A DNA stretch of 64,000 nt from Psoroptes ovis. Lineage: Eukaryota; Arthropoda; Arachnida; Sarcoptiformes; Psoroptidae. The notes below the pieces were generated by a model that did no database searches, was not told the DNA's origin, and saw only the letters and a program-made list of their open reading frames with translations. Shown here in pieces: positions 38,243 through 50,973 of the stretch (position 1 is its first letter; every line of letters starts with the position of its first letter). Location of the stretch: positions 3,905,501 to 3,969,500 of the forward strand of contig PQWQ01000003.1 of the NCBI GenBank assembly GCA_002943765.1, written 5' to 3'. The position numbers and the translations under genes were made by a program.

Positions 38243-38325
38243 TTAGGTTGTCCGATAAGTTCTTGCCGATTTTCTAATAATTTCCTACAATATAATCGGC
38301 CAAAAAAACTTTTCGGATAACCTAA
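38243..38325 (+). mobile_element. MITE copy 17 (subgroup B)
   Basis: TTAGGTTGTCCGATAAGTTC to CTTTTCGGATAACCTAA, TA on both sides, 83 bp. TTGCCGATTTTCTAATAA and TAATCGGCCAAAAA form extended inverted arms. Confidence 0.88.
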
Positions 38326-41300
38326 TAGTTTTTGTATGTATTTGAATGTTCACATTCAATTCAATTGATGATAAATTTTTCTTTCCAGATTTCACCATTG
38401 CAAATGTGCTCAAACACGCACACTGATTGAACACACTGAGCACACATTGAACACTTTGAATACAAGTTTGACCATTTATTCACTCATACACTGTGTATGT
38501 TTGTAATGTAATCAACTTGATTATTTCAATTTTCATTATTTTCTTTTTACATTTTCATTATTATTATTATTATTATAATTGTAATTGTAATTAAACTTCC
38601 TGGTCAACAACAACAACATACAACATTCAACATACACCTCTCTCGATGGATGGAAATCGTTCATATTATTATTATTTGTTTGAAATCAAATCGATTATCA
38701 AATTTCTATGTAAAAAAAAACAAGAAAAATTGAAAATTAATTTTCCAATCTTTTTACATAGAAATTCAATTAATAATAATTGATAATAATAATAATAAAA
38801 TTAGAAAATTACTAAATTTTCAATTATGAAATAAATCTTTTAATTTTTCCAGTTTATTTATTTATATGTAAATTTATTAAGTAAATTTTCAAATTTAAAA
38901 AAAATGTAATTTTTTAAATATCAAATGTATTTGATATTCAATTTTTTCTTATATTGAAAGACACAATTTTTTACAATTTTTCAATTATTGTTGGTGGTGA
39001 TTATATATTATTTGATACATTGATTTATATGATCATTTGTGCATTGATTGATGATTATTTATGCAGATTTATGATTTGAGTTGATTTAAATTTCTTTTTG
39101 AATTTTAATTTGTCGAAGGGTTTAAAGGATTAGCTCCAAAAGACTTTGCTATTTTGACATTCACACGGTGCTTAAGATGCCATGATTTCCAAAGATGATT
39201 AGTGGATTAATGAAATGAATTTTGTATTCGTCGATATCGACCAGCGATGACCAATTCAATATTTGATTATTTGCTTTTCTGAGTTTGTAGAATTATAATT
39301 TAAAAGTAATTAAATTTTTGAATTTTTTCAAGAGTTAATCAATAATATAAAAGTGTAATATTTCATAAAATTATTTACAATTTGTTTTCGTGTGTGTTTG
39401 TATGAGTGAATGTTTCATGGATTAAGATGTTTTGAATAAATATTTTGAAATCAATAAACAATTTGGGGAGACAAAACAGTGTTGTTTGAAAATGGTAATA
39501 AATGATGATGATGATGATTATGAAAAAAATGACAATTAAACATGTACAAAGAAATGAATATATATTTGTACATCTTTTAACAATGGAATTTTGTCAATTT
39601 TTTTTTTGTCATCAATTTCCACAATGATTCACATGAGTTTCACAAAATAATAATAATAATAATAATTGATAATTGTCAAAAATGAACATTGTGAATCATT
39701 TTTTAAAATTTGCATTTTTTTGGATACGCATTTAGCTTGAAAAAATGGATTAAATTGAAATTTGGATTTCAATTTGAAATGGATTTGGATTTGAAAGATT
39801 TTTGTTCAATTTTTGAATTGAATTGAATGAAAATGAAAAATGAAAATTGAATAGAAACATTGAACATTGAAAAATGGTATTTTGGTTTCACACATTCATT
39901 GAATTCATTCAATTCAATTCAATTGATTGATTATGTAATTTGTTCAATAAACATTTTTAGAAATAAATGAAAATGAAATAATAATGAAAAAAATGTTTTG
40001 TAATGTTTTCAATGTTGGAAGAAATATGTAAATATTTCAAATATTCAAGAAATATTTACTTTATTTAGATGTAAATATTTTAAAATATTCAAAAAATTTA
40101 AAATTTGATGATGTCATTGATGATCACACAGAAGGTGAAAATCATCAAATCAATCAATATTCATTTATTTATGGATCGTATTGATACAATCAATCATAAT
40201 CATTCAATTCAATATTTCGTAAATCGAAGAAATTAATGTATGGTTTAGGATGATTGAACACATTTGTGGCTTGTTTGATTGTATTTGTGTATGTATTTAT
40301 GGATCAAAATAGATCAAAAAATGTTACGAAATTAATTTTTTTTTTTTTTTGAAAAGTTATTAAGAAATTGAAATATATGAGAAAAATCCATTGGATTTTT
40401 TTTTTTCATAGAAATTCGATCACATTGAAATGATGTACGGATGATGATGGCATGTTCGAGGTGTTTAAATTCATTGATTGTGTATGGTAATTTTTACTTG
40501 TTTTGAATATTTGGAATATTTGAAATATGAGTAAAAGCTTTCAAGTACATTTGAATTAATGTGTAAATGGGGAAAAATCTTCACAAATAAATGATTTATT
40601 GGTGAAAGTATTAAGCACATTGTGTGGTATTTGAATGGGGATTGAATGAAATTATAATAATGAAGATTATTAATTTGAATCAATTAATCAAATCAAAAAA
40701 GAAATGATTTAAACAAAAGAAATATGATCCGATAAGACATTGATCTTTATTAACCGGATTATTATTATTATTATTGTACGACCATATTTTCGAACAAAAA
40801 GATAATAAATATTATTGAGCTGAAAATATATATATGAAATCTTGAAACGATAAGCTCAGATTAGAGATCTTAAAAATTGATCATTTTGAATTATATTCAT
40901 AATTTCGAATGAAATTTTGAATTGAATTGAAATCTATATGATCATATTGTTATAATGGCCGAAAATTTTTAAATTGAAAATTAATCAAAGAAATTTTCGT
41001 TTAAAGATTAATGTTTGTGTATTAGGCGTGTATCAGATGTGTTGATGCATTTCTAGTTGTATGCATCGACAACGCAAAATGGACAATGTCCAATTTCGGC
41101 TCGAGATAAATGGGGTAAAATCTCTTGATCACATCTTCTTGTATTTCACAATGGAATATGTTTTAATTTTTGATTTAGTTTTGATCTTTGTGTTCGAGGT
41201 TTTATACCATCATTCAATTTCAAAAATTTTCAAATCAAAAATTTTCTATGTAAATATCTTTCATTTAAGATCGTATATTATCTACCAATGTGTGTGCTTA

Positions 41301-42185
41301 GGCTATCGGATGTACAATATGGATTTATAAAAATTCATCCATTAACAGGTACGAAATTTAAAAATTAAAAAAATTTAATGAAATACACGAAATTATCACG
41401 AGAAATTAAGATGAAAAAATACGAAATTTTCGGTTGAAATCATGAAATGATTTTCTTTGAAATATTTTGACTTTAAAAACTTAAAAATCGCATATATTTC
41501 GTTCATCATTTGCGTATATCACAGATAGGTGTATGTATCACAGGTAGATACAAGATATCGGATGATAATGTCGATGATGGTTGATGGTGGTTAATGGTAA
41601 TGATGTTGATCATCATCATCAACGAATGATTTAATCATTGAAATTATCAACAGGTATTTACAGGTAGTAAATTTGAAAAAATTGAAAAAATTTGAAAATT
41701 ATATGAATTTGAAATGATTAATGTTATGAAAATGGTACAATTTCAAAGTTGCACAATATCATCATCATCATCATCATCATTAATGAAAAATGAAAAAAAT
41801 TTCCTTTTTCATTTGACACCATCATTTCATGGTACACACACACATAAACACACTTCATTTCATAAATACACCTTCAGGTAAACACATGATACAGACATAT
41901 ATGAACAGAGGTATAAACAGGTATAATCTCACAAATATATTGGCCAATATATGTGCACAAGTCACTACATATTAGATTGGATTGAATCGAATAAATCAGT
42001 GCAAAGCAATGATATGATAAGGATTTTTGAAAATTTGAAAAGATTTTTTCAGAGATTATTATCATTATGATGATTGGAGATCATCATCGACAATAAATAT
42101 TGTAATGAAGATTAGACCATTTTTTTTGAAAAAAGATTTATAAAAAAAATGATATGATTTCTGTCATGAATTTTTTGTATTAACA

Positions 42186-42267
42186 TTAGGTTGTCCGGAA
42201 AGTTTCGGCCAATTTTCATGAGCAATACTATCGTGATTAAGCCGAATAAACTTTTCGGACAGTCTTA
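42186..42267 (+). mobile_element. MITE copy 18 (subgroup A, + orientation, CA flanks)
   Basis: TTAGGTTGTCCGGAAAGTTT to CTTTTCGGACAGTCTTA. It is flanked by CA on both sides instead of TA. Confidence 0.86.
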
Positions 42268-43874
42268 CAAATTAATCAATAACAGAAGTAATAATAATGA
42301 TAATAAATTATTAATATATTGGAGTAAAAAACGATTTGTAATAAACAGGGAAATATATCAATGATTAAATTGATTTGTAAACAAAAATGAAATTTCTGAA
42401 ATTTGAAATTTTGGCGATTTAAAAAGTTAAAGAAAAAATAGTGCAGTAATACGTGTTTGTATGCGTGCATGTGTCAGTGTGTGTGTGTGTGGTGGTATCG
42501 ATGCATTTACAGGTATATTTTCATTGATTTATTTATTCAATTTTTCATTGCATTGAAATCAATGAATGCGATCGAAATCTACCTGTAAACATTTGAAATT
42601 GAATTAAAATTGAATTTGAGTTGACGATAATTCAAATATTTATGAATTATGAACAGGGTTTTGTTTGTAGGTCTGTCTATTTGTTTGTTTGTTGGTCTGT
42701 TTGTTTTTGTTGTTTGGAGTTAAAATATGGATCAATGAATGCAGATAAATCATAATAAATCATACAAATATTTGAGCAGAAGAATGTATGATGAAAAATG
42801 TATAGCCTTTCGAATTCATCTATCATCATCATCATCGTTGGGATAACTGGACTATCATTTATTTTTGTTTGTGCAATTTTTTGCTTTTGAAATTATTTTT
42901 CAATGAATATAAATATTAAATTAATTTGAATATGTGTTTACACACACACAGGTGTATTTGGTGGGCAGTGTATATTTGAATGTATATTAAAATGTGTATT
43001 TTAAATGGACCTTTGAATGAATGGACAAATGAATAGATGGACATTTGGATAGACGGATGGATGGTCGGTTTGTTTATTTGTTAATTTATGGAACTAAATA
43101 AATAGAAAAATTATCATCTATTGAAATACACAAAAATAAATGGAAATAAATAAATCAGATAAAATTGAATTAATTCAATTTGAAAGAGATAAGATATGGA
43201 AATTATCGTTTGTTTTCAATGGAATATTTCTGATCAAAGATAAATAAATATTCAAATGTATTTAAATGTATTCAAATTAATCTAAATTTAAATATAAATC
43301 TAAATATTTCTAAATTAAAACACACACAGACTATAACTAAACTATAACTATTATTATTATCATTAAATCGGATATTATTTACATATTAAAATGTTTGTCA
43401 TCATTAATATTAATATTGCTGATAATGACGATAAATTAATAGAATATTTTATTGTCGGACGGAAATTGGTGATAATTACAAAACGAAATAAACTAAAACA
43501 AAAACATAAATCTGTTTATAAAAATAGAAATCAAAACTAATGTTGTCGAGGAAAGAATTATTCGAAACGAATAATTGAATTGAATAATTTCAAATTAATT
43601 AATTGAATGATATGTGAATAAAAATAATGGAAATGAACATAAATAAACGCTCCCTCACTTACTGTTAACATACTCAGAGATCTAAAATAAAATCTAAAAT
43701 TAATAAATAAAAACAAGCGAAAAATTTGAATTTTAGATTTTTTTCTTCTTCTTCTGATCATATTTGTGTATTATTGCTGTTTAGTCAGTTGTATTATTAG
43801 TCATTATTTGTTTAGATATGTATTTGTAGATGCATGTGTGTTTTGTATGCATTTTTTGCTAAATGAAAAAGTGT

Positions 43875-43877
43875 TGA

Positions 43878-43901
<24 letters not shown>
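43875..43901. repeat. (TGA)9 microsatellite
   Basis: Nine perfect TGA units. Confidence 0.9.
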
Positions 43902-43908
<7 letters not shown>

Positions 43909-44107
43909 TTAGAAATAATATTTTCAATCAAAACTTTATGTGTTTAGTGCTTATCGGATGAATAGTTTACATGGATGTAAACGAATGTGTTTGTTTGTGT
44001 GGATATTGTTTTTGATTATTATCAATGTATTTGTGTAGTGGTGTATTGTTATTATTATCATTGTAATGATAAAACAAAAGATTTAAAAAAATAAACAAAA
44101 AAAATAT

Positions 44108-46317
44108 TCAAAATAACAAGATAACAAACCAATTTGCATATGATAATGTTGGTGGTGGTGGTGATGGATATAATAATAATTGTAATGATTCATCATTACA
44201 ATTATTTGAATTATTTGAATTATTATTAATTATTTTTAAATAATTTTTCAATTCATTCATATTCATTTGATAATAATCAATGAATTTTTTTGCATCATTC
44301 ACTTGTTTAAATTTTACAATGACACTTTTTCGATTATTTTGTTGTTGTTGTTGTTGTTGTGATGATTGATTTTCAATTATTGAAAAATTTATCGATTCAA
44401 CCATACCATATGGTCTAGTTAATTTACGTATTAAACTTTCACGTGTTTCCAATGGTAAATTGGTTATTTTAATTGAAGATGTTATCATTGGTTCATTGTT
44501 GTTTAATTTTAAGCTAATATTTTGTACTGATTTGGTTGTTGTTTTGGTCGATGATATTGATGATGATGCTTTACTTTGATTATTTTCATTATTATTCAAT
44601 TTTTGTTGCTGTTGTGGTTGTGGGTCGATTGATTTATTATCACAATCAATTGTTTTTTGTATCTTTAACCTATTAATATCATCAGTCAACGATGATGATG
44701 ATGTTTGACCACCACCACTACAAACTGTTTGAAAAAATTTCCTCTTTTCAGCTTTTTGCTGTGCAATTTGTTCACGTAATTTTTTCTGTTCTTCCAACTG
44801 TTTCATATAATCATCATCTATGCCGAATGAATTCTTAATTTCATCAATTTTTTCAATAATTTCATTCGTTGATTCTGTTGTTGGCTTTTGTATTAAATTA
44901 TTATTATTATTGTTGTTGTTGTTTCGTTTCTTCTTCTTCTTTTTTGATCGATTCGATTGATTTTGGACTTGATTGATAGTATTGGAAATTGTTGATGGTT
45001 TTTGATCTGGTTGATTTTTAGTACTTTGATTAGCAGTATTATTTATTTTAGTCACTGATTGTACTGTTGGATCATTTGTGGTTAATAATTTTAAATTTTT
45101 ATTCACTTTTACCGGTGATTTGTGGCTAATATTAGAATTATTCAATTGATTGACTACATTTTTATTATTAGTTGAATTCTTATGTTGTTGATTTATAATC
45201 GTTAAATTTTTATTTATTTTATTAATTTGTGGTGGCCTTAGTGATGTCGACATCATTGGTGGATCTGGTAATAATGTTTTATTGCCATGTTTTGGCGGTG
45301 CTAAATTAAGGTTGTTGAATTGCTGATTATAATGATCAGGAAAATTGTACTGATGTTGTTTTTTTGGATTAATGATTGGATTCTAAATAACACGATTGAG
45401 AAGAAAATGGTTTAAACGCTCATGATAAACCTATGGAAATGAATTTACCTTGAAACTATCGTTCGATGGAAATAGATGAGGTTGAGGTTGATCATTATGA
45501 ATGAATGGTGGTATACAATTATTTGCTATGAATGGCATCATATTGATTGGAGGTGGATTGAATGGATTGGGTATGAATGCTGGTGAAAAATTGTTGATTC
45601 TATGATTCAAATCATCAATCGATGATCTTGCAGCTAAGAAAGGATCATTGTGCAGCAGATTTTGAGATAACATTGGATCTAATGGAATCGGTACAGGCAA
45701 GGGCGGTGGTGGAGCTGGTAGTAAGGATGGAGCAGGTATTAAATGAGTTGGAAATCTATAGATGGGTTGTTTTTGATGCAGTGATGAAAATGAAGTGTCC
45801 GATGATTTCTGAAATGAAAAGTAAAATTAATGAAATGCTCAAAATAATGCATTTTGAAGATGCATACATGAATCGGGAATCGAAATGTCGTATTTTTACC
45901 AGAATTTGAAAATTCATTCTGTTTATTCCTTTTATTATTATAATTATTAGCAAATCTAGGCCTTTTCGATGATTCAGATCTTGATGTTTGATTATTCTTG
46001 TGATTATCATTAGCTGAATCGCGACAATTTTGTCGATTATGAGTATCGTCATTTTCAATCTGTTTATTTGATTCATGATTAGATGCACTCGTCAATTCAT
46101 TATGCAAAGATTCATTATCATTTATCGGTGATTTAGAATTTTTCTCATGATGTTCTTGATCATTTAATCTACGATTTTGTTGTTGTTGTTTCGGCTGTTG
46201 TTCATCATCATTCAATAATTTTTGTTCATCATCAGAATCTAGCTCAAAATTTAAATCATCATCATCATCATAACCATCGTTGATTAGTATTTTTAATACA
46301 TCTTCTTCATCATCCAT
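44108..46317 (-). CDS. Low-complexity protein with C-terminal RRM (possibly RBM33-like), three exons
   Basis: Model: complement(join(44108..45382,45449..45808,45868..46317)), 694 residues, all junctions phase 0. Introns are 59 and 66 bp. The first donor is GTATGC after CAT, chosen because the nearer GTAAAA donor would break the frame. The N-terminus is very acidic (MDDEEDVLKILINDGYDDDDD). A basic SSKRPRF/NNKRNKQ patch follows, then a Pro-rich exon 2 (PAPPPPLPVPIPLDP). Exon 3 starts with a long Asn/Gln/Lys-rich part with a KKKKKK run, then a charged coiled-coil at about 462-487 (QLEEQKKLREQIAQQKAEKR). An RRM spans about 572-653: SIKITNLPLETRESLIRKL as RNP2 strand, SVIVKFKQVNDAKKF as RNP1-like. 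Order acidic, Pro-rich, coiled coil, C-terminal RRM resembles RBM33, an RNA-export cofactor, but I cannot confirm orthology. The last ten residues (NWFVILLF) look intronic; a GTTTGT donor near there suggests a missing 3' exon. Confidence 0.72.
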
Positions 46318-46971
46318 TTTTATTTAGTTAAATTGATTTGACAGATGAAAATATATCAAAATAAAGATTTAATTCAATTTCTTGAGCCACGAAAAAAATC
46401 AAAACAAAAACGTTAAATTTCTGAGAAACTTTCTTTTATTTTTCACAAATAAGTTTACAGGAAATTTTCCTCGTGGTAAATTCAAATTTTGAATAAGCTG
46501 TTTTTTCGTCAATTTTAATCATTGAGATTGATTTCATTTGATTCGTTTTACGCTCCATTTATGATCATTATGGCCGATGATTGGTTATTCATCTTCTATC
46601 ATCAATAGCCGAAAGGCATGGAATCGATTCATTGATTTGAATGAAAAATTTGGTTGAAATGATTTGCTTTCTCTGGTGAAAGCTGATTAATTGTTGATCA
46701 TCATCCACCAATCATTGTTTTTTCTTAAGAAAAACAATGGAAAATTCAATGTTTTCAATTAATTTGAACTTTTAAATTTCTCAAAAATTTTCAAACTTGA
46801 CAAATTCAACAAATTGAACGATTTCAATGTATTTTCAATCAGATATGTAGGTATATAATGGGTAAAATTTCTATGGTTGTAGTCTTGAAATATTTTTTTG
46901 TTTTGTTTTTAGATTTTTTAATTATTTACTTTGATTTTTGATTTCTAGTTTTGAATCTTCAATCTCCAAAA
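46318..46971. other. Divergent promoter region, 0.65 kb
   Basis: It lies between the minus-strand RRM gene and the plus-strand secreted-protein gene. AT-rich, no gene. TTTTAG and TTTCTAG acceptor-like sites at about 46,912 and 46,947 hint at a 5' UTR intron in the right-hand gene. Confidence 0.5.
46852..46858 (+). promoter_or_regulatory. TATATAA box for the secreted 350-residue protein gene
   Basis: TATATAA lies 120 bp upstream of the ATG at 46972. This suits a short leader with or without a small 5' UTR intron. Confidence 0.3.
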
Positions 46972-48024
46972 ATGTTTTACATTTCCGTGCTTTTATTATT
47001 ATCATCAACATCATCATTGATTGATGGCCGTTCCATATTCACCGAAGAACAAGAAGAATTTCTTTCCGAAATCTTCCCACCCGAAATGGTCAATGTACAG
47101 CAGATTGCCGAAATGGCCATGAATCCAGATTCATTGATTTCGAATCGAACGTTGATGCAGCTATTTTCGCAAGCAAACGATATTGTCAACATAACAGGTG
47201 CCGATAGTGTACTTTTGGAAATTGATAATGTTAAAAATCATAATAGCAGTGTAAAGGTGTTGGCCGTTGCCGATCCTGATGTACCGAGTCATGAAGATTT
47301 ATTGAAAAAATTTAAATTATATTTTGTAAATTATACTGAAACTACGCTGCCATCATCATCAGAATCACAGCCACAAACATTGGTATCATATAGTCATCCA
47401 ACATATTGGCAAATATTTGTCGATTTCTTACGTAATCAAGCTAATGCTTTGGTAGGTGCACTGATGATACCGATTAATGTTAGCGCCAACGCAATACAAA
47501 AATCAACACAAACACATGCTGAATATGTCATGTCTGGTTCATCATTAGGTTCAGTAGTTTCTGCACCAGTAATTTTAAAATCAATATCAATACCAAATAT
47601 TATATCACAACATATGACAGATATGGCATCACATCAAATCAATAATGTTGAGCTGTTTAGTGAACAAACCAAATTAATCACCGATCATGGCATTCAAGCA
47701 ATTGTAAATGGTCTGAATAATGGCACACAATTAATTGCAAACGGTCTCAGTAATGCTACGCAATTAATCGCCAATGGTCTCAGTAATGGTACGGCAATCG
47801 TTTCCGAAGCAACTGATCAATATGTCATTAGACCTATCGGTGCATTCACTGGTTTCAATTTGAATGCAACTGGTCATCATATTACAAATATTGGACAATC
47901 ATTTAAAAATGCTGGCATTAATATTCATTTGTTAGGTGAAGATGTACATTCGAATGCACAAAAATTGGTTAGTGCTGGTGCAACGGCTATCGTATGGGGA
48001 TTGGATGATAGTGTAAAATTTTGA
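46972..48024 (+). CDS. Secreted glycoprotein-like protein with 11-residue tandem repeats
   Basis: A 350-residue single-exon protein. The ATG at 46972 is chosen because MFYISVLLLLSSTSSLIDG is a classic signal peptide; the frame is open a little further upstream without an ATG. The mature part starts near RSIFTEEQEEF. Nine N-glycosylation sequons are visible (NRT, NIT, NSS, NYT, NVS, NGT, NAT, NGT, NAT). Residues 244-276 are three 11-residue repeats of the type IANGLSNATQL, encoded by a 33-bp tandem repeat at 47,701-47,799. The surrounding region is predicted helical and amphipathic, with Ala, Asn, Ile and Gln. No cysteine is seen. The family is not recognised. The 11-mer periodicity is like that of lipid-associating or LEA-type helices, so a surface- or lipid-binding extracellular protein is a guess. 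It is divergent from the RRM gene. Confidence 0.75.
   Translation: MFYISVLLLLSSTSSLIDGRSIFTEEQEEFLSEIFPPEMVNVQQIAEMAMNPDSLISNRTLMQLFSQANDIVNITGADSVLLEIDNVKNHNSSVKVLAVADPDVPSHEDLLKKFKLYFVNYTETTLPSSSESQPQTLVSYSHPTYWQIFVDFLRNQANALVGALMIPINVSANAIQKSTQTHAEYVMSGSSLGSVVSAPVILKSISIPNIISQHMTDMASHQINNVELFSEQTKLITDHGIQAIVNGLNNGTQLIANGLSNATQLIANGLSNGTAIVSEATDQYVIRPIGAFTGFNLNATGHHITNIGQSFKNAGINIHLLGEDVHSNAQKLVSAGATAIVWGLDDSVKF
47701..47799 (+). repeat. 33-bp x 3 tandem repeat inside the secreted-protein gene
   Basis: Three in-frame 33-bp units encode IVNGLNNGTQL, IANGLSNATQL and IANGLSNGTAI. Confidence 0.9.
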
Positions 48025-49456
48025 TTTGAAAAATTTGTAAAAATTTATAATTTGTTAATCACTTTTTGATAAAAAAAAATATCCATATTGTTAACTTATC
48101 AATAATTATCGATGATCATTAATAAATCAAATCAATGAAATTTGTTTTGAGAAACAATGATAATTTCCGTTGAATTTCGTTTCATTCATCTTCAAATATC
48201 GAAATTTGAAATAATTCGAGCATTAATCGATCTGAAAAACAATTGTGGATCTCAAAAAATCGAGTAAACCTAAAGCCACCTTCAACCTCAATCACCAATG
48301 AATCGAAACCAAATATCAAAATGATAATTTGATAAATTCGATTATGTAACCATAATTCAATATGATGACATTTTTGACAGATTGAATCAAGAAAACAAAA
48401 TATTGAATCAAATCTGAACAAAATTAAATATTGAAAAAGTGTCATATTTTCCATTATTTCAAATATCTTTTGTATCCAAATTTAAATGAACAAATGAATT
48501 CAAACCAAAATTGGATCAATGAATTTTGAACAAAATTCATGCCTGTTGGCTATGAAATTGTTATTAAAAATATCTGCCATCATTCAACAATTGAATGATG
48601 ATAATATTTCTTAAGAAATCAATAGATATTTTCACATAAGAATTGAACAAAAGACAAAATGTTGGCATTTTTTGGTATTCATTCATTGGAATGAATACAT
48701 TTTCAAAAGAACAAAACCATAATTCGATTGTCGATTGACAAAATTGTTGAATTTCAAATGAATAAAACCAACAAAATTATTGTTCAATCGAATAATTCAT
48801 AGAAAAAAAAATCAATAAATACAATAATTAAGCATCGATTTATTGTTTATTGACACCTGTTGAATGTAAAAATAATATTTTGATTTTATTGTAAGATCTA
48901 TAATTGTATCACACATTTGATGGACTAACAATAGCTGTTTAAAACTACAAAATGCAAACAAAAACAAAATGGTTATTCATTCATTGATATATGAATTGAA
49001 TGAATCAAATCAAAATTATATCGAATCATAATAATTAAAAACAATGACTAGTTGGTTCCTATTCAAAGGTTTTCATTGTTGTTTCAACCAAAAATTCAAT
49101 TGAAACGCAATAAATTTCCAGTTATCAAAATGTAAAGTGTCAAACAATAATATGAATGTTCATTGAAACATGGCAAACCTTTGTTTTTGTTTTTTTCAAA
49201 AATAAATCACAAAAATGAAAATGTACAAAGGGTTTTTTCGAGAAGGTCTTTGAATTGAACGTTTCGTTCATTTCATAATTGTATTCATTCATATTCATTG
49301 TTATTTGGATTTGAAAATTTGAAATTTTCAAAATTCAAATACAACAATAGAACACGATTCAATTTTTTTTTTTTTTTTTTTGAATTTCAAAGGTTTATTA
49401 CCTGTTAATTATTGTTGAAAAATTGAAAATATTAAAACAATTAAAAACAATAAATA

Positions 49457-49540
49457 TTTCGGTTGTCCGAAAAGTTTTGGTCGATTTTCATGAGCAACTC
49501 TATTGTGATTAACCAGAATGAACTTTTCGGACAACCTCAG
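49457..49540 (+). mobile_element. MITE copy 19 (subgroup A, + orientation)
   Basis: The left end TTTCGGTTGTCCGAAAAGTT is altered by a base or two. The right end is CTTTTCGGACAACCTCAG. TA on both sides. Confidence 0.86.
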
Positions 49541-50150
49541 TATTTCAACAATGAAAAAAATCATTTTTTTAATCTTTTCAAAGTGAAAAATTTCATTTTG
49601 TTCCATTAATTAACCATGGATTACAATTATCATCATTCATTCATTTATTATTATTATTATTATCGTCAGTATCATTGCGTAATATCCATTGAAGAATAGT
49701 GGTCAAGGTGTTTGTATTTGTATTTTGTTTTTTCCTTTACATTTCTACATAAATGGTTCAAATTAATCTCATTTAATTTTATATATTTCATTGTCTACAT
49801 GTGTCCACCACCACTGGTCATTGAATGTAACAAATGGTACTGTCTTAAGGACTGTATGTGTTTGTATTTTCAAATATTTTTTTTGCGTGTGTATTATTTC
49901 ATTTCATCGCTTTCGCCATTCGCAATTTTCAAACGAAATATTATGAAAATAAACATTTCAAATTGACCTATGAGAAGAAATTTCGAAGAAATTTTGTAGA
50001 AATTTTGAAGAAATTAAAACAAAACAAAACAAAAATATTTGTCAACAAATATCAAATACAATTTTGTGACAAATTGTGGCCAATTTTTCGCTGGTGTCCA
50101 AATTTTCACTTGTCATTTCGTGTATGATTTTCATTTTAATTTGTATGATA

Positions 50151-50233
50151 TCAAGTTGTCCGAAAAGTTTTGGCCGATTTTCATGTGGCAACTCTATTCC
50201 GATTGAGCGGAATGAACTTTTCGGACAACCTTA
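50151..50233 (+). mobile_element. MITE copy 20 (subgroup A, + orientation)
   Basis: TCAAGTTGTCCGAAAAGTTT to CTTTTCGGACAACCTTA, TA on both sides. Confidence 0.87.
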
Positions 50234-50496
50234 TATGAAATTCATCCATAATCATTATTATTATTATAAATACAACTATAAATCAACCAATAATGATAAT
50301 AACAATGTTTCAAAATGTAATTTCTTACATTTATTCAAATTGAAATAGTATTCCGTGTCCATTAATAATTCATAGATCCGGTCATTGATATTTTCAAATG
50401 ATCATTGAATCAAATTGAAAATAAACTGTGAAATATGTGGTCTATGATTGTTCGGAAAATTCAAATACACTTTAATTTTACCGAATCCAATCACTT

Positions 50497-50576
50497 ACAT
50501 ATTGTCCAAAAAGTTCTTGCCGATTTTCCAATGATTTTCTACGAAATAATCGGCAAAAACTTTATGGACAACCTAA
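50497..50576 (+). mobile_element. MITE copy 21 (subgroup B, decayed left end)
   Basis: The left end has decayed (ACATATTGTCCAAAAAGTTC). The interior TTGCCGATTTTCCAATGA and the right end TGGACAACCTAA with TA are well kept. The interior is very close to copy 3. Confidence 0.85.
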
Positions 50577-50877
50577 TATTTGTACACACACACACACGCA
50601 CACAAATATTTATTTTGACCAATTTTATGTTTGATTTTTGTGACAAAATCAAATCTTGCGACAAAATTCATTCATTCATTATTTCTATTAGGTGTCTATC
50701 AGGCGTACTAAGAGAACCATTATTTAGGATTTTTTGCCAGGAAATTTTCTCTTTTTCACCGAGCTTCTCATAGATCAAACGAAAATCAGAAAAATCAAAA
50801 ATCAAATTTGAAATTGACAAACAAATGTATGAAATGAACGATATATATTCATATTATGAACTGCTACTGTTTATATA

Positions 50878-50973
50878 TTAGGTTGTGCATTAGAACTGTC
50901 CGAAAAATTCATTTCGCTCGATCACGATAGAGTTTCACATGAAAATCGGCCAGAACTTTTCGGACAACCGGAA
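50878..50973 (-). mobile_element. MITE copy 22 (subgroup A, - orientation, interrupted terminus)
   Basis: TTAGGTTGTGCATTAGAACTGTCC: about 11 extra bases split the left terminal repeat. The right end is TTTTCGGACAACCGGAA. TA on both sides, 96 bp. Confidence 0.85.

Larger units (their letters stand above)
36348..44107. other. 7.8 kb gene-free stretch
   Basis: Contains MITE copies 16-18, a long ATCGATCG/GATTGATC inverted repeat at 37,507-37,554, TGA and AAT microsatellites, and a cluster of ACAGGTA words at about 41,345-42,590. No supported gene. It may hold 3' exons of the RRM gene, whose last exon could extend left through a GTTTGT donor near 44,127. Confidence 0.5.

Noticed and set aside
45868..45900. 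Alternative donor GGTAAAA at 45,899 for the same intron
   Set aside because: It leaves phase 1, while the next exon needs phase 0, so the frame would break.
45739..46317. A 192-residue reading of the RRM gene exon 1 running through to 45,739
   Set aside because: It reads through the 59-bp intron (45,809-45,867). Splicing CAT|GTATGC to TTTCAG joins three frames in phase 0 and gives a sensible Pro-rich continuation.
46951..46971. Upstream extension of the secreted protein to 46,951
   Set aside because: It begins with TTG, and the ATG at 46,972 gives a clean signal peptide.
48182..48454. 90-codon minus-strand frame downstream of the secreted protein gene
   Set aside because: Composition is that of translated AT-rich non-coding DNA (Phe, Ile, Leu, Cys); no recognisable motif.
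50076..50348. Short frames containing CPKSFGRFSC...NELFGQP-type peptides at many places
   Set aside because: These are translations of MITE sequence. The same peptide recurs because the element recurs; it is not a protein family.
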